64,000 nucleotides of DNA from positions 62,001 through 126,000 of the forward strand of contig CADCSX010000015.1 in assembly GCA_902805475.1 (NCBI GenBank), written 5' to 3'. Numbering within the stretch: position 1 is the stretch's first letter; every line of letters starts with the position of its first letter. The notes under the pieces were generated by a model. That model ran no database searches. It was not told the origin of the DNA and saw only the letters and a program-made list of their open reading frames with translations. The position numbers and the translations under genes were made by a program. Shown piece by piece: positions 1 through 12,101 of this stretch. The stretch is from Entonaema liquescens. Taxonomy: Eukaryota > Ascomycota > Sordariomycetes > Xylariales > Xylariaceae.

Positions 1-2
1 TC

Positions 3-836
3 AACGAGCTCGGCGTGACCACCGCAAATTCGGTCATCGAGATCAAGCGTTTCGATCAAGCTATCAGGAAGTACCTAGAACGAACGGTGCCGCGGCTGAT
101 GCTTGTTCTGGACCCTATCCCCGTAGTTATCGAAGACGGCGACGACCTCGACGGGAAGGGTCTTGCGTTCCCTTTTAGCCCGAAGGACCCAAAGATGGGT
201 TCCCACGATGTCACATTTAGCAAGACTATCTACATCGACCGCTCTGATTTTAGAGAAGAAGCCGACCCGTCGTTCTTCCGACTTGCTCCCGGAAAGGTAA
301 GGAGCTATTCTAAGTCTAGGTAAAATTGTGCCGGATGCTAACTCGACACGCAGACCGTCGGACTTCTTCAAGTACCACATCCGATAAAGGCGGTATCCTT
401 CACGAAAGACGACGCGACAGGAAAGGTGACGGAGGTACGAGCAGTATTTGACAAGGAGACGAAGAAGCCAAAGGCATATATCCAGTGGGTTCCAACCGAG
501 GCTGCCGGCAGTCGAAAAGCCGAAGTCAGAATCTACAACTCCCTGTTCAAATCCGACAACCCCAACGAGGCGTCAGGAGGTTTCTTAAACGATATAAACC
601 CGGAGAGCGAGGTGATCTATCCGAACGCATTGGTAGAGTCTGGATTCGACGAGGTTAGGAGAAGAGCGCCGTGGCCAGAGGCGGCGGGAGAGAGCGAGCT
701 TGGCAAGGGAGGACCCGAGAGCGTCCGCTTCCAAGCGATGCGCATCGCGTACTTCGCTATGGACTCCGACTCTACGGACGACCGCATCATCCTGAACAGA
801 ATAGTAGCGCTCAAGGAGGACGCGGGAAAGAGTTGA
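3..836 (+). CDS. GLN4: Glutaminyl-tRNA synthetase, C-terminal part (5' end outside window)
   Basis: Cytosolic glutaminyl-tRNA synthetase charges tRNA-Gln with glutamine. The window holds only its last part, which follows the catalytic domain and forms the two-barrel anticodon-binding region. Exons are 3-296 and 354-836, joined in phase 0 across a 57-nt intron (donor GTAAGG, branch GCTAAC near 337-342, acceptor CAG). Family landmarks in order are the NELGVTT start of the fragment, RKYLERTVPRLM, LDPIPVVIED, IYIDRSDF, FFRLAPGKTVGL, and YIQWVPT in exon 2. The protein ends with ILNRIVALKED and a TGA. The order and spacing fit GlnRS rather than the related GluRS. The 5' part, including the HIGH and KMSKS motifs, lies upstream of the window. 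Identity is from recognition of these motifs, not a search. Confidence 0.93.
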
Positions 837-1342
837 AATCCTGCACAATAGCTAACTCTCGAATCGAGGGAAAGATAGTAAAAAAGTGTCTCGCTCGGCT
901 CACGCATAGGAGCGCGAATATAAGTTGGCGCGCTATGGTAACTACTTGGTTCATCTTAATCCACTACGTAGATTCAGTTTCTACATACCCTTAACGTACT
1001 ATATAGGTAGACAGGAAAAAATCAGAAATTCGTGTATTCGTCGCTTGCTGAGTGACTATGCTCAAGTACTTCTAATGTCTTTACAACTAACCTAGTAAAT
1101 CAAGTAAATTATGCCTGCCAAGTTGATGATGTTAGTGGTGTTGTGGCGGTGCAAGTTGGATAATGAATGATCAATCTTATTCTAAGTGCTCACTCATATG
1201 TATTCAACTCTTTATTCCCAAGACTCTTTTATCTTCTCTATATACGCACCTAGCATCATATTCTTCTAAACTCATGCGTAGAACTTCATATCCTCCAAAC
1301 CTTCCTCGGGTTAATTCATTGATCTATATTTGAGTTCTTATC
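837..1342. other. Intergenic region between GLN4 and the F-box gene
   Basis: This holds the 3' flank of the synthetase gene and the promoter of the next gene on the same strand. Short open frames here have no protein-like character. I see no RNA gene or repeat. Confidence 0.5.
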
Positions 1343-3735
1343 ATGGAGACCCTTCCGTCGTACGAGCACGCAACCACCGCCCCAGACTTGTTAGATCTAG
1401 TCGCGACGTATGTTCCCGTCGTAGATTGGTCTCGATGCTCTCTGGTAGACCGACGATTCTATCGCCAGTTTGCTCCTCTTCTTTGGAAAGACCCTCTGGT
1501 AACTATAAGATGCCTTGGGCTACATCCGAATGATGGTAGGTCTAGGGATTCTCCGCATCTCTTCCCCGGCTGATCATACCAATATACGTGGTAACCTCCT
1601 ATCTTATGTAGTTATGTACTAACACTACAGTTCCAGACCTAGCGTGGTATCGCCGCTTCGTAAGCAGGCACGTCAAATCTACGAGGCTCGAAACTCGGCG
1701 TCACGTTCGCTCGTTGGATTTTCGGGATTTCGCGTTACGCGCATCCGGACTCTATTCCTCGGAAGCCAGCGAACGAGCTATCTCGGCAAGCTTTAAATAT
1801 CTACCCGAGCTGTTTCCGGGTCTTGTATGCCTTCTCGTTGACAGACACCCCGAGCTTAACCCCGAGCCTCTAGCCGTTGCTCCGTCCACGCAAGCACAGT
1901 CTTTACGACTCTTCGATCTAGCACACTGTCCACACGAGCTTACGCCTAGACTATTTAATTCTAATTTGTTCAGGGGTTTAGTCTATTTGGATATATCCTT
2001 TACCCCAGGATCAGTTAGGACGGCAGTCTCGTCGTCGCTCAATCCCGATACACTTCCAGAACTTCGTATACTAAAGGTCGCAGGTAAGGAAATAGACAAT
2101 CCGACAGCTAGCCTGCTATTTCAAACGTTCCGTCGCCAGCTATGGAGTCTCGATCTGAGCAATAACAAACTTGGGGACGAAATAATCGACACCCTCGTAG
2201 AGCATTGCGTTCACGCTTCTACGTTTCATACGGACTCCCACTTCGATACCGAGGGAAGATTAGTCCTACCGAAAAATATCGGAAGTCGAAGATACGGACC
2301 TTTTGAATTTATCGAGGAGTCCGAGAGAAGTAAACGCGAGCGGGACTTGGAGAGATATCTTTCGGACTCGCCGTTTTATTCCCAGAGAGCAGACCAGACG
2401 GAGCTACAAGAGTGGCAATCCATTCGTCCAGACGGTCTCGCGGTAATCAGACACGACGATACGAACACGGCGAAGAGACTACTACTTAGCGAATCCTGGC
2501 CGGCTACATCTGGGAGATTGGATTCCGGGGGATCTGGTCTCACGCACCTGTATTTAAACGACAACAAGTTTACAGTGTCTGGTATTGAGCGACTTCTACG
2601 GACATCTCGAGGACGTCTCGAGCATCTCGACTGCGACTCGTGCCTTTTCGCACCAACGAATTCCCAGGATGACCATAGCTTCAAGAGCGTGAGAGTTCTA
2701 GGCTTCCCAAGCTCCTCACCCCTATTCCGGCCGGTGGTCTCTTCGGCAATTCGGTCCCTGCGAGTCCATCATTCTCTAGTGACTCAGGTCCCATCAATTT
2801 CAATGGACGGGCTTTCCTTCGCGTCAGCCGCACATCTCGCAGAAGTGCAGGTATTCAAAAATATCCGCCGCGCCTATCCTCTAGCCTTCGCTCCTGATAC
2901 GAACCCGCGCATCACTTCTATAGCGCTCACCGGTATCCCAGCTCACTCCACAGGCCCGGTCATCGAACAATTAATTCAGTTTTTAGATCTTGCATGCGTA
3001 CAGCAAAAGGCCATCAGACATGCTGAGAGTCTATTCAGCGGTCGCAAGTCGTCGGTTCTAAAGGGACTCCGGCACATAAGATTCGAGCTGGAACCCAAGT
3101 TCTCGGAGAGCAGCAGCATCATATCCAAAAGTAGCGACGTAGACTTCGACAAAATTCTCGATCCCGGCGAAGAGAATTTTAACCAAGACAGCACGTCTAG
3201 CTTCTTCGACGACGACGTAACGTTCGGGATCACATCGAGAAGTGCTCCTAAGAAGACGCGGACACGAGCAAGTAAGGCACCCACCAGCGCAGAGGAATAC
3301 CCGCGATGGACTTCTGGGAGATTAAAGTCACCCCCTTACTCGGACGTTACCTCCGAGTACGTAACCTGCCATGTCGATGCCGCCGACTCGTGGAGCGGAA
3401 ATTTCTACACTGTCCAAGTCTGGATCGGACCAGGACATGTCGGTCCGCACCCAGCTGTGAACGAGTACATGTGGAACGTGCAAGACCCGAATCTTCGTAC
3501 GAACATAGGGCCCGCGACGCCGAATCACATTGCTGCCGGGGTGCCGCCGACGACTTACATCTTCTACGCGGCGTGGGATTTCATGGTAATGCCCAAGACC
3601 AGCGCCATCCGAGAAGCTGCAAAGAGTTCTGTCGGGTTTAGAGACGTGGCAGGGGCTATAAAAGAGTATCGCATCCGAACGAAGGGCACAGAGGAACACT
3701 GGGACGGTAAGCTCGAGCTGGTGCGGACGGGATGA
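1343..3735 (+). CDS. F-box / leucine-rich-repeat protein
   Basis: Probable substrate-recognition subunit of an SCF-type ubiquitin ligase; the target is unknown. Exons are 1343-1535 and 1631-3735, with a 95-nt intron (donor GTAGGT, acceptor ACAG) joined in phase 1 so that the split codon is GTT. The product is 765 aa. Residues about 13-55 form an F-box-like segment (LLDLVATYVP, then CSLVDRRFY and LLWKDPLV). The first residues of exon 2, LAWYRRFVSRHVKSTRLET, match the segment that usually follows F-boxes in fungal LRR proteins. Leucine-rich motifs are seen near residues 181 (LVYLDIS) and 235-248 (LWSLDLSNNKLGD), and again further on (LTHLYLNDNKF). The C-terminal quarter is basic and serine-rich, then a Trp/Tyr-rich region of unknown role. 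The start ATG is the first in frame. SKP1 binding is inferred from the F-box alone. Confidence 0.8.
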
Positions 3736-3946
3736 TATGATAAGACACGACGCTCTTCTGTAATCCCGGTGTTGGAATAAGGATTTCTACGGAGTTTGAA
3801 TTTAGGTACTCTCTCTTAATGCATCCTTATATACCCCCTCAACTGCGAAATACCTATGGGAGCTGTGTCTAGACATGCACGCGTACGTGAACTTGCTCTC
3901 TTAATACATACATATGTAAAAGTCTGAACCGGGGTTTGCCAACTGA
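3736..3946. other. Convergent intergenic spacer
   Basis: A short spacer between the 3' ends of the F-box gene and the dehydrogenase gene. It must hold both transcript ends. No clear processing signal was identified. Confidence 0.4.
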
Positions 3947-4956
3947 TCAAGCTAATTTACCCGGCACAAATGGATGTCCTGCGCTAAGCCCACCATCGAC
4001 CGCCCATGCTTGGCCGTTCACGTAGCTAGACTCATCGCTACCGAGGAAGAGGGCAACGCGGGCGATCTCGTCGGCTGTACCGCTACGCTTTAGCGGGTTG
4101 AGCTGGCCGATCTTCTTCTCCGTGCCGCGGGCTCGCGCGGTCTCGAACGTCTGACTCGTCATTCCCGTTTCGATCAGTCCAGGGCATATAGCATTGACGC
4201 GGATACCCGTGCCGGATAGCTGGTAAGCAATCGTCTGGGCTAGAGATATGACGGCAGCCTTGGACGCCGCGTAGGGTGTGGTGCCCGCGTTAGATCGCAG
4301 TCCGGCTACAGATGCAGTACCGATGATACTCCCCGACGGCGTGGGTTTCGAGGATGAGGTCTTCTGCATGGCGGGTGCGGCATACTTGGCGGCGAGGAAG
4401 ACGCTGCAAGTTTACAATGTCAGCACTTCGAGAACACTCTTGCAGCCTGCTCAATTACGCTCAGAGTAGAGCAGACATACCTAGCAACGTTGGTATCGAA
4501 GACGCGCATGAACTCGTCCTTGCTTATATCCGAGAATAGGGCAAGGCGGCCGACGACGCCGGCGTTCGCGAAGAACACATCTAGTCTGCCGTACGTATTT
4601 ATCGCGTGGTCTACGACCTCCTTGACGGCCGTCTCGTCTGCGGCGTCGAACTTGCGCGTGTGGATGTCGACGCCAGGGTATAGAGTTTCGATCTCGCGCT
4701 TGTGCGTTGCTAGGTGCTTGTCGTCGAAGTCGCAGATGTACACTGCTCTCGCGGCGTTCTCGGCGAATTGGTGGGCGCTCGCGCGGCCGATTCCTAACGC
4801 GGAGTTCGCGCCCGTAATTATGACAACCTTCCCTTGTGCGCGAGGACCTGCAGACTCGCCGGCGAATTTCTTAATCGCTGGGAGCGAGTCGGCAGAGGAG
4901 GATGTGGAGATCTGATTTCCCAGAGCCTGGATCCTTTGTTTCGCGGTGTCGGACAT
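3947..4956 (-). CDS. Short-chain dehydrogenase/reductase (SDR)
   Basis: NAD(P)-dependent oxidoreductase of the classical SDR type; the substrate cannot be read from sequence. On the minus strand exon 1 is 4956-4481 and exon 2 is 4403-3947, with a 77-nt intron (donor GTATGT, acceptor TTGCAG) joined in phase 2. The product is 310 aa. The dinucleotide-binding motif TGANSALGIG is at residues 48-57. NAG is at 131-133. The catalytic Ser190 (in GTAS), Tyr203 and Lys207 (YAASK) have the expected spacing. PG follows at the usual place (NAICPGLIET), and the C-terminal VNGQAWAVDGG is typical. I chose the ATG at 4956 (MSDTAKQ). An in-frame ATG at 4989 would add eleven mostly hydrophobic residues. The gene is divergent from the glycosyltransferase gene, with about 0.6 kb between starts. 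Confidence 0.88.
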
Positions 4957-5574
4957 GATCGCTAAGAGACTAATTAATATAGCTAGCACGCAACAGAGAA
5001 ATTCAGCATAGGTGCGATATAAGCATCCTATTCTAGCGCTGAGATGCTTGTCCGCTTCGCCATTCTCCCTCGGAGCTTTGGACTAGTAGTTTGACGTATT
5101 TGTACTTTGTACGTGCTAGAGAGCCGAGGTACCTACACTGCATCATTGATTGCACTAATGTGTTACCCCAACTTCCCCCTTACCCCAGATTTGAATCTTG
5201 GTTACTGTTTAGGCACTGTGCTTTAACTCACTTCACTAAAAGATGTTCACTAGGTACACTAAAAGATGTACTCTCTTCCTCAGGTGCCAATAGCAGCAAC
5301 CGAAGAGCTCTATAGTATTACTACCACCTTTTTTTTTTTTAGAGGACTCCGGTGGGTGCTGCTTTAAGTGGTGAATTATATTAATTTGATCAACTGAATA
5401 CATGTACTTGTTTGAGTCTGTACCTACGTACTACATGTAATGACCTAAGGCACCTTGTTTGTAACTGCCTATATGTACATGTATGGAAGTATACCTAGGT
5501 AAGGTATCTTCATCTCCGTTTAGGTACCTTCTAGACAGGAGTGGCCAAAAACTCCAACCTCCAACTTTGCCAAT
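4957..5574. promoter_or_regulatory. Divergent promoter region, SDR and glycosyltransferase
   Basis: About 620 bp separates the two divergent starts, so both promoters must lie here. A poly-T tract sits near 5329-5340, and several palindromic TACCTAGGTA-type and AGGTACCT-type words occur at 5490-5530. No binding site is assigned. Short open frames here look spurious. Confidence 0.45.
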
Positions 5575-7139
5575 ATGGCGATACTACGATATTGTCATAA
5601 TAAATTTGTTCTGATTGTCGCGTGTATAACCACCATTTTAATTACTTCAACACGTCTCACCAAGTGGTCGCTTCATAGTTCCTCGCTTGGAATCCTGCCT
5701 CTTCCACTTGCCTACAGCCCCAACCACACCAACTCATCCGTTGCATCCATTGCCATTGACCTAACAAAATCCACAAACTTAACGACAACGCCTCCCGCAA
5801 AACCCTACGACCCATCATGCAAGTATTTCCCCAACACGTCTAATATACTCGTCATCGTCAAGACCGGTGCTACAGAGTCATACTCTAAGATCCCTACACA
5901 GCTCATCACCGTCCTTAGATGCCTCCCGGACTTTCTAATATTCTCCGATATGGACCAAGATATCGCTGGTCACCGCATCCACAATAGTTTGGACTCTGTA
6001 CTCGACCAAGCCAAAGAGAGAAATTACGACTTCGACCTCTACCACAGACAGAAAGCTTGTGTTATTGATCAACATAGCTGTAACTCAAAGGGAAAACACA
6101 ACCTGAAGTTCGAGGGCTGGAGATTAGATAAGTACAAGAATATTCATATTGCTGAGAAAGCCTATCACTTACGCCCAAACTATGACTGGTACCTCTTCGT
6201 CGATGCCGACACGTATGTACTCTGGCACAACCTCGTCCGATGGCTACGAAAGCTGGGAGATTCTTCCAAGATGCGCTATATCGGCAGCGTAGCACTTCTG
6301 AACAACTTCGCCTTCGCCCACGGCGGTAGCGGATACATACTATCACGAGCGACGATGATGGACCTTGCTACGAAGCACCCCGGAATAGCTAATCAGTACG
6401 ATATGACGGCGACCAAGTCGTGCTGCGGCGACTACGTCTTGAGTCTCGCCTTGAACGAAACCCTCGGCATCGGAGTCGAGCAAGCTGTGAGTATTCTTGA
6501 ATCAATCACCTTTTACATCCCACAGTCTACGGCGGACTAATATACGCGCAGTGGCCAACCATGAACGGCGAGAAGCCGTATACCATCCCCTACGGACCTC
6601 GCGAATGGTGCCATCCCGTCGCGACGATGCACCATATGGACTCGGAAGAGATCTCCTCGTTTTAGGATTTCGAGCAGCGTTTCTACCAGTCTCGAGGTGT
6701 GCCTCGCCCCGTCGTTCGGTTCAAAGATATCTACGACGAGTTCGTCGCGCCGAAGCTGACGACCAGACGTGACAACTGGGATAACCTGAGCGAGGATGTG
6801 CTATACCTAGACCCGAATCACAGCAGGCGCTATCCGAAGTGGCAGCGGGATGGCTCCAAGAAGCCGCACGATCAGATGCACGCCGCAGCTGTCGAGCTAG
6901 ATGCGCATAAGTCCTTCGAACACTGCCGCAAGCTTTGCGATAGCAATTCCGACTGTTTCCAATTCTCGTACCGCACCGGGGTCTGCGCGTACAACAAGTC
7001 CTTCCGTCTCGGCAAACCGGTGGCGAAAGCGAATAGACAAGAAGACACATGGACCAGCGGCTGGAATATCAAACGCATTCGTGCTTGGGTGGATGGGCAG
7101 GCACAGTGCACAGATCCCGTCTGGCCCAAGATACAATAG
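5575..7139 (+). CDS. GT31-like type II membrane glycosyltransferase, interrupted by in-frame TAG (possible pseudogene)
   Basis: Golgi-type glycosyltransferase resembling fungal family GT31; donor and acceptor sugars are unknown. Exons are 5575-6486 and 6552-7139, joined in phase 0 (donor GTGAGT, branch ACTAAT, acceptor GCGCAG). Residues about 10-27 are a signal-anchor helix. The metal-binding DxD motif is DAD at 210-212 in LFVDADTYV, and GGSGYILSR at 250-258 matches the family's acceptor-side motif. Exon 2 continues with REWCHPV and MHHMDSEEIS. A TAG at 6663-6665 (codon 342 of 499) then interrupts the frame, in the slot where relatives carry Trp before a FEQ segment. The same frame stays open afterwards for 157 codons, ending in a cysteine-containing PAN-like segment (HCRKLCDSNSDCFQF). 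Either the gene is newly inactivated, the base is an assembly error, or an alternative acceptor bypasses the stop. Confidence 0.75.
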
Positions 7140-8657
7140 CGAGGCAGCGAAGGATGGTTCTTCTGATATCGCAGATCCTTCTCTAAAGGAGAAACCAGCG
7201 TTTAGTTTTACACGTGAGCTCGATGGACAATACTATTGTAGAAGCGAAGATGCTAATCTATTTTCGTATCGCAGGCAAAGCTCTGCTTCTCCGTATAGTT
7301 GAGCGTAAAAGCACACGGCTCCCGAAGCTCCCGATCACCAAGATACCCTACGGCGGAGCATAACTAAAACACGAAGCAAATCGCAACGTACCCTGTGCTT
7401 TCTTATTCTTAAATATCTCGCTGGCAGCATCGTTTTGACCGGGCGTCTTGGATGGTGCTACTTTTTCTTCTATGTACTGGTAGGTATGCTTTATGATTGT
7501 CTGTCGAGTGTTTATCTCGCCAATGTCCTCGTAGCAATACAGGTAGCTATTAAACTTAACGCCAAGTCAAACAGAGATTGTACTCTCTTTCGTGATCCAT
7601 AGCTATTTAATAGTAGCAGTCTGCTTCCTAGACTGCACGACTACGTCAAAGTCAACAACCTGCCAGTGCCTTGGTCGATGTCATCTAGTCAGGAGTAGTC
7701 GATGCAAAGCGATGAATCGTTCCCTATGCGACTGAGTATCTACCCCTTCCTCGCAACTGCTGTCTCATTTCCGACGACATTCGTATGACCTGAAGCAAGA
7801 TACATTTGCATATGCATACCTAGGTAGGCTAGATGTTTGTACAGTTAGATTCAACGGGATTCAAGGTCGTCGGTTCGTATATACGAAAAATTATATTTTA
7901 TCCCAGGACGTTTATATACAATAAATTATCTCATCTCATATATCGTCATCATGCACAGATTACCTGACAGAGCTATCCATCACAGCACAATATCGCCTTT
8001 CTCTGCATTTGAGATGGGTTACCTTGAGCGCGGTCGGCTCTTGCATCAATCACAACTCCGTATCATCCGCACGTCTTGATCATCCCCTAGAATTTTTCAA
8101 TTGATTGCCCGGTACTCCGTCATGACCGTGTATACACCTGATAGTATCCGACGAGCGGATGCGCTACATCCGGCCAAACACAATCTCACAGTCCCTCTTC
8201 TCGTCCAAACGCACTCATTGCTTCTAAAATACCTTGTATACCCTTTACCCGCGAGCTCAAGTCTGATCGGGGACGAGAGCTTCCCAAGAAATAGATACCC
8301 GTGATGGGATTAGAAACGGTCTAGACAGTGAATAAAAATAAGCAAAAATCCGTGGTATCTAAAAGTTCGCTTTCGCCCCCTGAAATAAACGATAGCACGA
8401 TCCTACATACCCCGTTACAACATTTTCCGCGGAGCGTATACCAAAGATAATATGGGATATAATAAGACACGGAAAATATAATAAGCCATAGAGATGGGCA
8501 AATAGGTAATAGATAAGCAGGAGATGGAGATAGGTATGCGTGTATAATTGTGAACCCCCTCCAATTTTTCTGCGCTCGAATTCTACCACCGCCCCTCCAT
8601 CTTCCTCACGTACGGCACTCACAACGCAAGCTTGCGATATAGCAGCAATCATAAACG
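7140..8657. other. Intergenic region, no gene seen
   Basis: This lies between the 3' ends of the glycosyltransferase and the first Zn2Cys6 regulator, so it should hold both 3' untranslated regions. Small frames at 8101-8304 and 8359-8691 lack protein-like composition and splice context. One ACCTAGGT octamer is at 7818-7825. Confidence 0.5.
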
Positions 8658-11600
8658 TTACGGCATCGTCGAGTCCCCTGGGAATAGCCATGTGCTATCG
8701 CCTGGGAAATAGTCGCCGAACCAGCTCAGCATCTCGGTACTCTCGAAGCTCGTAAGATGCTGCCCTATATCCGTCTCGTTGTCGTAGGTTAGCAGGTGTA
8801 AGTTTGACGCGCCGCCGGGCCCTAGGTACGAGTACCCGCTAGAAGCGAGTCCGCTACCGCTCTGCGCGAAATTAGACGGTCCGCCGTCCGACGCGTTCGA
8901 CGACTGCCCGCCGATGTTGCCCTGGCTCTGCGTACTGCTGGCTGGCGATCCGTTCGCGGGGTAGCTGCCAGCGCCCGACTGGTCGAAGCCCGTCGACTGC
9001 TGCGACGGCGGCGTATACAACGTTGGCGGAACGCTCATGGAGACCTTGCTAGGGTCTTCCTGATTAGACAGGCTCTCATACCTCAGAAAAGAGGACTTAT
9101 TCTGGGTCGAGGCGCCGCCCGAGACTCGGCGATGCTGGCTAATCGAGTGCCGCAGCGCTGACGTATTCGGCTGAGGATACGCGGGATGATAAATAGACGT
9201 CGTAGCCTCCGGGAGGCTCTGGCGTATAGGGTCGTAAATCATGTTTCCAGGTGGCGTAGGCGCAGAGGTTGGCGCGGCAGATGTGGGAGCCGTCGTCGAG
9301 ATTACCTGCGAGGGCATGATACCACCGGGATTGACCGGATTCTGGAAGAGAAGCGTCAAGCTCGAGTTCGGAGAGTTTGTCGTACCCGTCAACGACCACG
9401 CGAGCGGAGGGCCGTTATCTGGGATAGGCGAAGCAGGGTAGTCTATCTGCTTTGCAAACTTGCTGAGAACGCTCGACTGGCGGTACCGCCTGGCGCTCTC
9501 GTATTCTTCGATGGTGTACGTCTCGCAATCCCACTGGCCGTCCAGCTTCTGGTCCAGGGCGGTGAGGATATAACGGACGCCACCCCAGTACGTGTGCATC
9601 TGCTTCAGAGCTTTATAGCAGGCCTGGTAGTTCTGATTCGCGGCGGACGCGAGTAGCAGATGTCTGGAAGCAGGACCCGGGTCGATCACAGCCGAGCCGC
9701 TCTTACTTGCCTGACTCCTAGATTCGGGAGGTGGTGTCGTATCCCTGGAGCCGGGCTGAGACGAGCTAGCTCTCGACTCTCTGAGAAAAGCGCACGCCGC
9801 AATGTAGATAGGCTGGGAAGTAAACGGATTACCGATGAAGCACTTCGGGTCGAGCAATTCGGCGAAGGCGAGGATATCGGCTATCGTCTTCGCGCTCGAC
9901 ATGGACAATTCCCGACTATGCGTCTTCAGCTGGTGCGACCGATTGATAGTGCCCTCCTTCGTCAGCAACGTCGGCTGGTGCAGGACGATGATCAACGCGT
10001 GGAACCAGAAATGCAGCAGGATAAAAGTTGTCCCTTGACCGTTCTTGACGTGAGCCTGGAAGTTGTTAGCATCGAACCGGAGACGCGGGTCCGTCCTCTG
10101 GTGGAGCCTCGTGAGTTCGATTTCCATCTGCGCGAGCTTGTTCATCTTGTCGTGCGTCAGGTCTTGAGCGTGCGTGATATTGTTAAGCACGTCCGAGACG
10201 CGGCCGTAGAGGTTGATAATCTGCAGAAGCGACGCGTTCGGATCGGGCCAACCGGAGACGGGATCGACGGAGGACTTCGGGAGCTGCAGATCGAAGTCGT
10301 CGTCTCGAAGGGAAACTGGTCGACCGGTGCCGGAGGATATGGCGCGGTCGAGGAAGAACACCGCCCAGAATGTGTCGATACGTTCCTGCTCGACTTCCTT
10401 CTGCTCCTCTTGGCTGAGGACGGTGCCGTCTGCTCCCTGCTGGTTCTGCTGGGTATAGTCGTCGCTCGGCTTCCTATTATATCCCCGCGCGTACCAGGCA
10501 TCTTTCTCACCCTGATATCGCACGCCGTCTTCCTTGCAGAGACCCAGGTCGATCGCCATACGAATCGCTATTCCTAAATACATCCATAGCGCGCTGTCCT
10601 GATCGGCACCGAAACCGTCGTACGCCATCAGCAGGCACGCTTGGACAGCAGCGACCGTCGGGCACGGAAAAGTATCGACGGTAGCCGCCTTGGCTCGTTG
10701 AGCGTATATGTAACCGTACTCCGATTTGGCTAGCTTCCCTTCGTTCCATTTCCGGAACAAGGGATGGTCAGAAAACCGTGCCGCGAGAGCACATACGGCA
10801 TCTACTAATATCGGTTCTACTCGCTTCTCTTGAACCAGTCTGAGAAACTTATCGCGTCGCAGAAAGGGATAATTACTCCCCAGGCGAACGAAGAAAGTGT
10901 CGACGAGGTGGAGGATCAGGGGATGTACGTCGTTCGTGTCGCTAGGATCGTAGACGGGCATATCGTCTAAGTGAGCGAGCTCGATGTCCGGCTGCATAGA
11001 GTTCATGATACCGGAGAATGTCGAACTCGCACCGCTAGGCGAAGTAGCTGATATAGAGCTTCGTCTTCGATCTCGTACTTTGACTACCATCTGCTTAAAG
11101 CCCGGCACGATGGCGGTGGGACCAAAGTAGCGAAAGTACGGTACTCGATGGCTCTCGTTATGAAACTGCACCGGCGAGTGGCCAGCCTCGCTGAATCCGC
11201 CTTCGGTCGAGAAGGAGGGATTTCGCGGATTCGGAGGTCGACCCATAGGTTCGGGACGCGGCGTTGGTTGCGAGCTTGGTTCTTCCCAATCTATATTTTC
11301 CGACTTCAATTGTATATCGGGGTTTGCGCGATCTTGAGCGGGTTCGGACGCGCGGCGAGAAGACTTGGGAGAATCGTCGGGTATGTCGAACTGCTTGATC
11401 CCTCCCCGGTTGCCTTTCCACTGCTTGCGATCGAGTTCCGAGTCTTCGTCGCCATATTCTTCTTCGTCGGGAGCGCCATCCTTCTTTCCGCTCTTCTCGA
11501 TACCGTCCGAGTATCCTAGACACTCGTGCCCGTTCTTAGTGCATGTCGAACAGGTGGGATGTTCGCCAGCGCACCTCGTCTTTCGTCTGCGGCAAGTGAG

Positions 11601-11937
11601 GCATCTGCGATGAGAAAGCGGGTGGTCAGCTGAGACGGTCGCGATATCACACCCTCTGAAGTTGGAACTGAACTAGCGGAGGGTCTGCGAGATACCTGCG
11701 ATGATCGCGACGCGGGGACGGAGGACAAGAAGAAAAGAGTCGTCAATTACCCCGGGTGTAATCTACGGTTCAGTCCCTTCCCCAGCTCGGCCCAGATCGG
11801 ACAAAGGAATTCAACGATACTTACGCAGCGTTTATCCTTCTCCTCTTGGTTGGCGGTTGGCCCTGGTTGTTGACGAAGCGAATCTGCTTAGGTGCTGGCA
11901 GCGGATCTGGTCCGTTGCTATTAAGGAGGGTCACCAT
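8658..11937 (-). CDS. Zn2Cys6 transcription factor with fungal-specific TF domain
   Basis: Nuclear DNA-binding regulator of the fungal binuclear zinc class; targets are unknown. Exon 1 is 11937-11825 and exon 2 is 11604-8658. The 220-nt intron (donor GTAAGT, acceptor TCGCAG) joins in phase 2 (GC|A), giving 1019 aa. The N-terminus runs through KQIRFVNNQGQPP and a basic KRRR into the zinc cluster. Cysteines are at 39, 42, 49, 56, 59 and 66 (C-x2-C-x6-C-x6-C-x2-C-x6-C). An acidic linker follows. The regulatory middle homology region starts near residue 250 (HPLILHLVDTFF...YPFLRRDKF) and includes ALAARFSDHPLF, LLMAYDGFGADQDSALWMYLGIAIRMAIDLGL and FWAVFFLDRAIS. The last 300 residues are Ser/Pro/Gln-rich low complexity, typical of activation regions. 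The large exon alone would miss the zinc cluster, so the upstream exon decides the model. Confidence 0.88.
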
Positions 11938-12054
11938 GACGGTGGTAGTCGTAGAGACAGGACAGCGATAGAGATGGTAATAGTAATTGTGACGGTAACG
12001 GTAACGATAACGGGAAACGGTAATAGGTAATTATAATAAGCAGAAATAAATAAA

Positions 12055-12101
12055 TATAATAATAATAATAATAATAGCAGTAGTAGTAGTCGTCGTCGTA
12101 A
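12055..12101. repeat. Compound trinucleotide microsatellite (AAT)n-(AGT)n-(CGT)n
   Basis: Three trinucleotide runs follow one another directly: AAT, then AGT, then CGT. They lie about 120 bp upstream of the first regulator's start on its 5' side. A degenerate GGTAAC run precedes them near 11990-12030. This is simple-sequence repeat seen directly. Confidence 0.85.
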
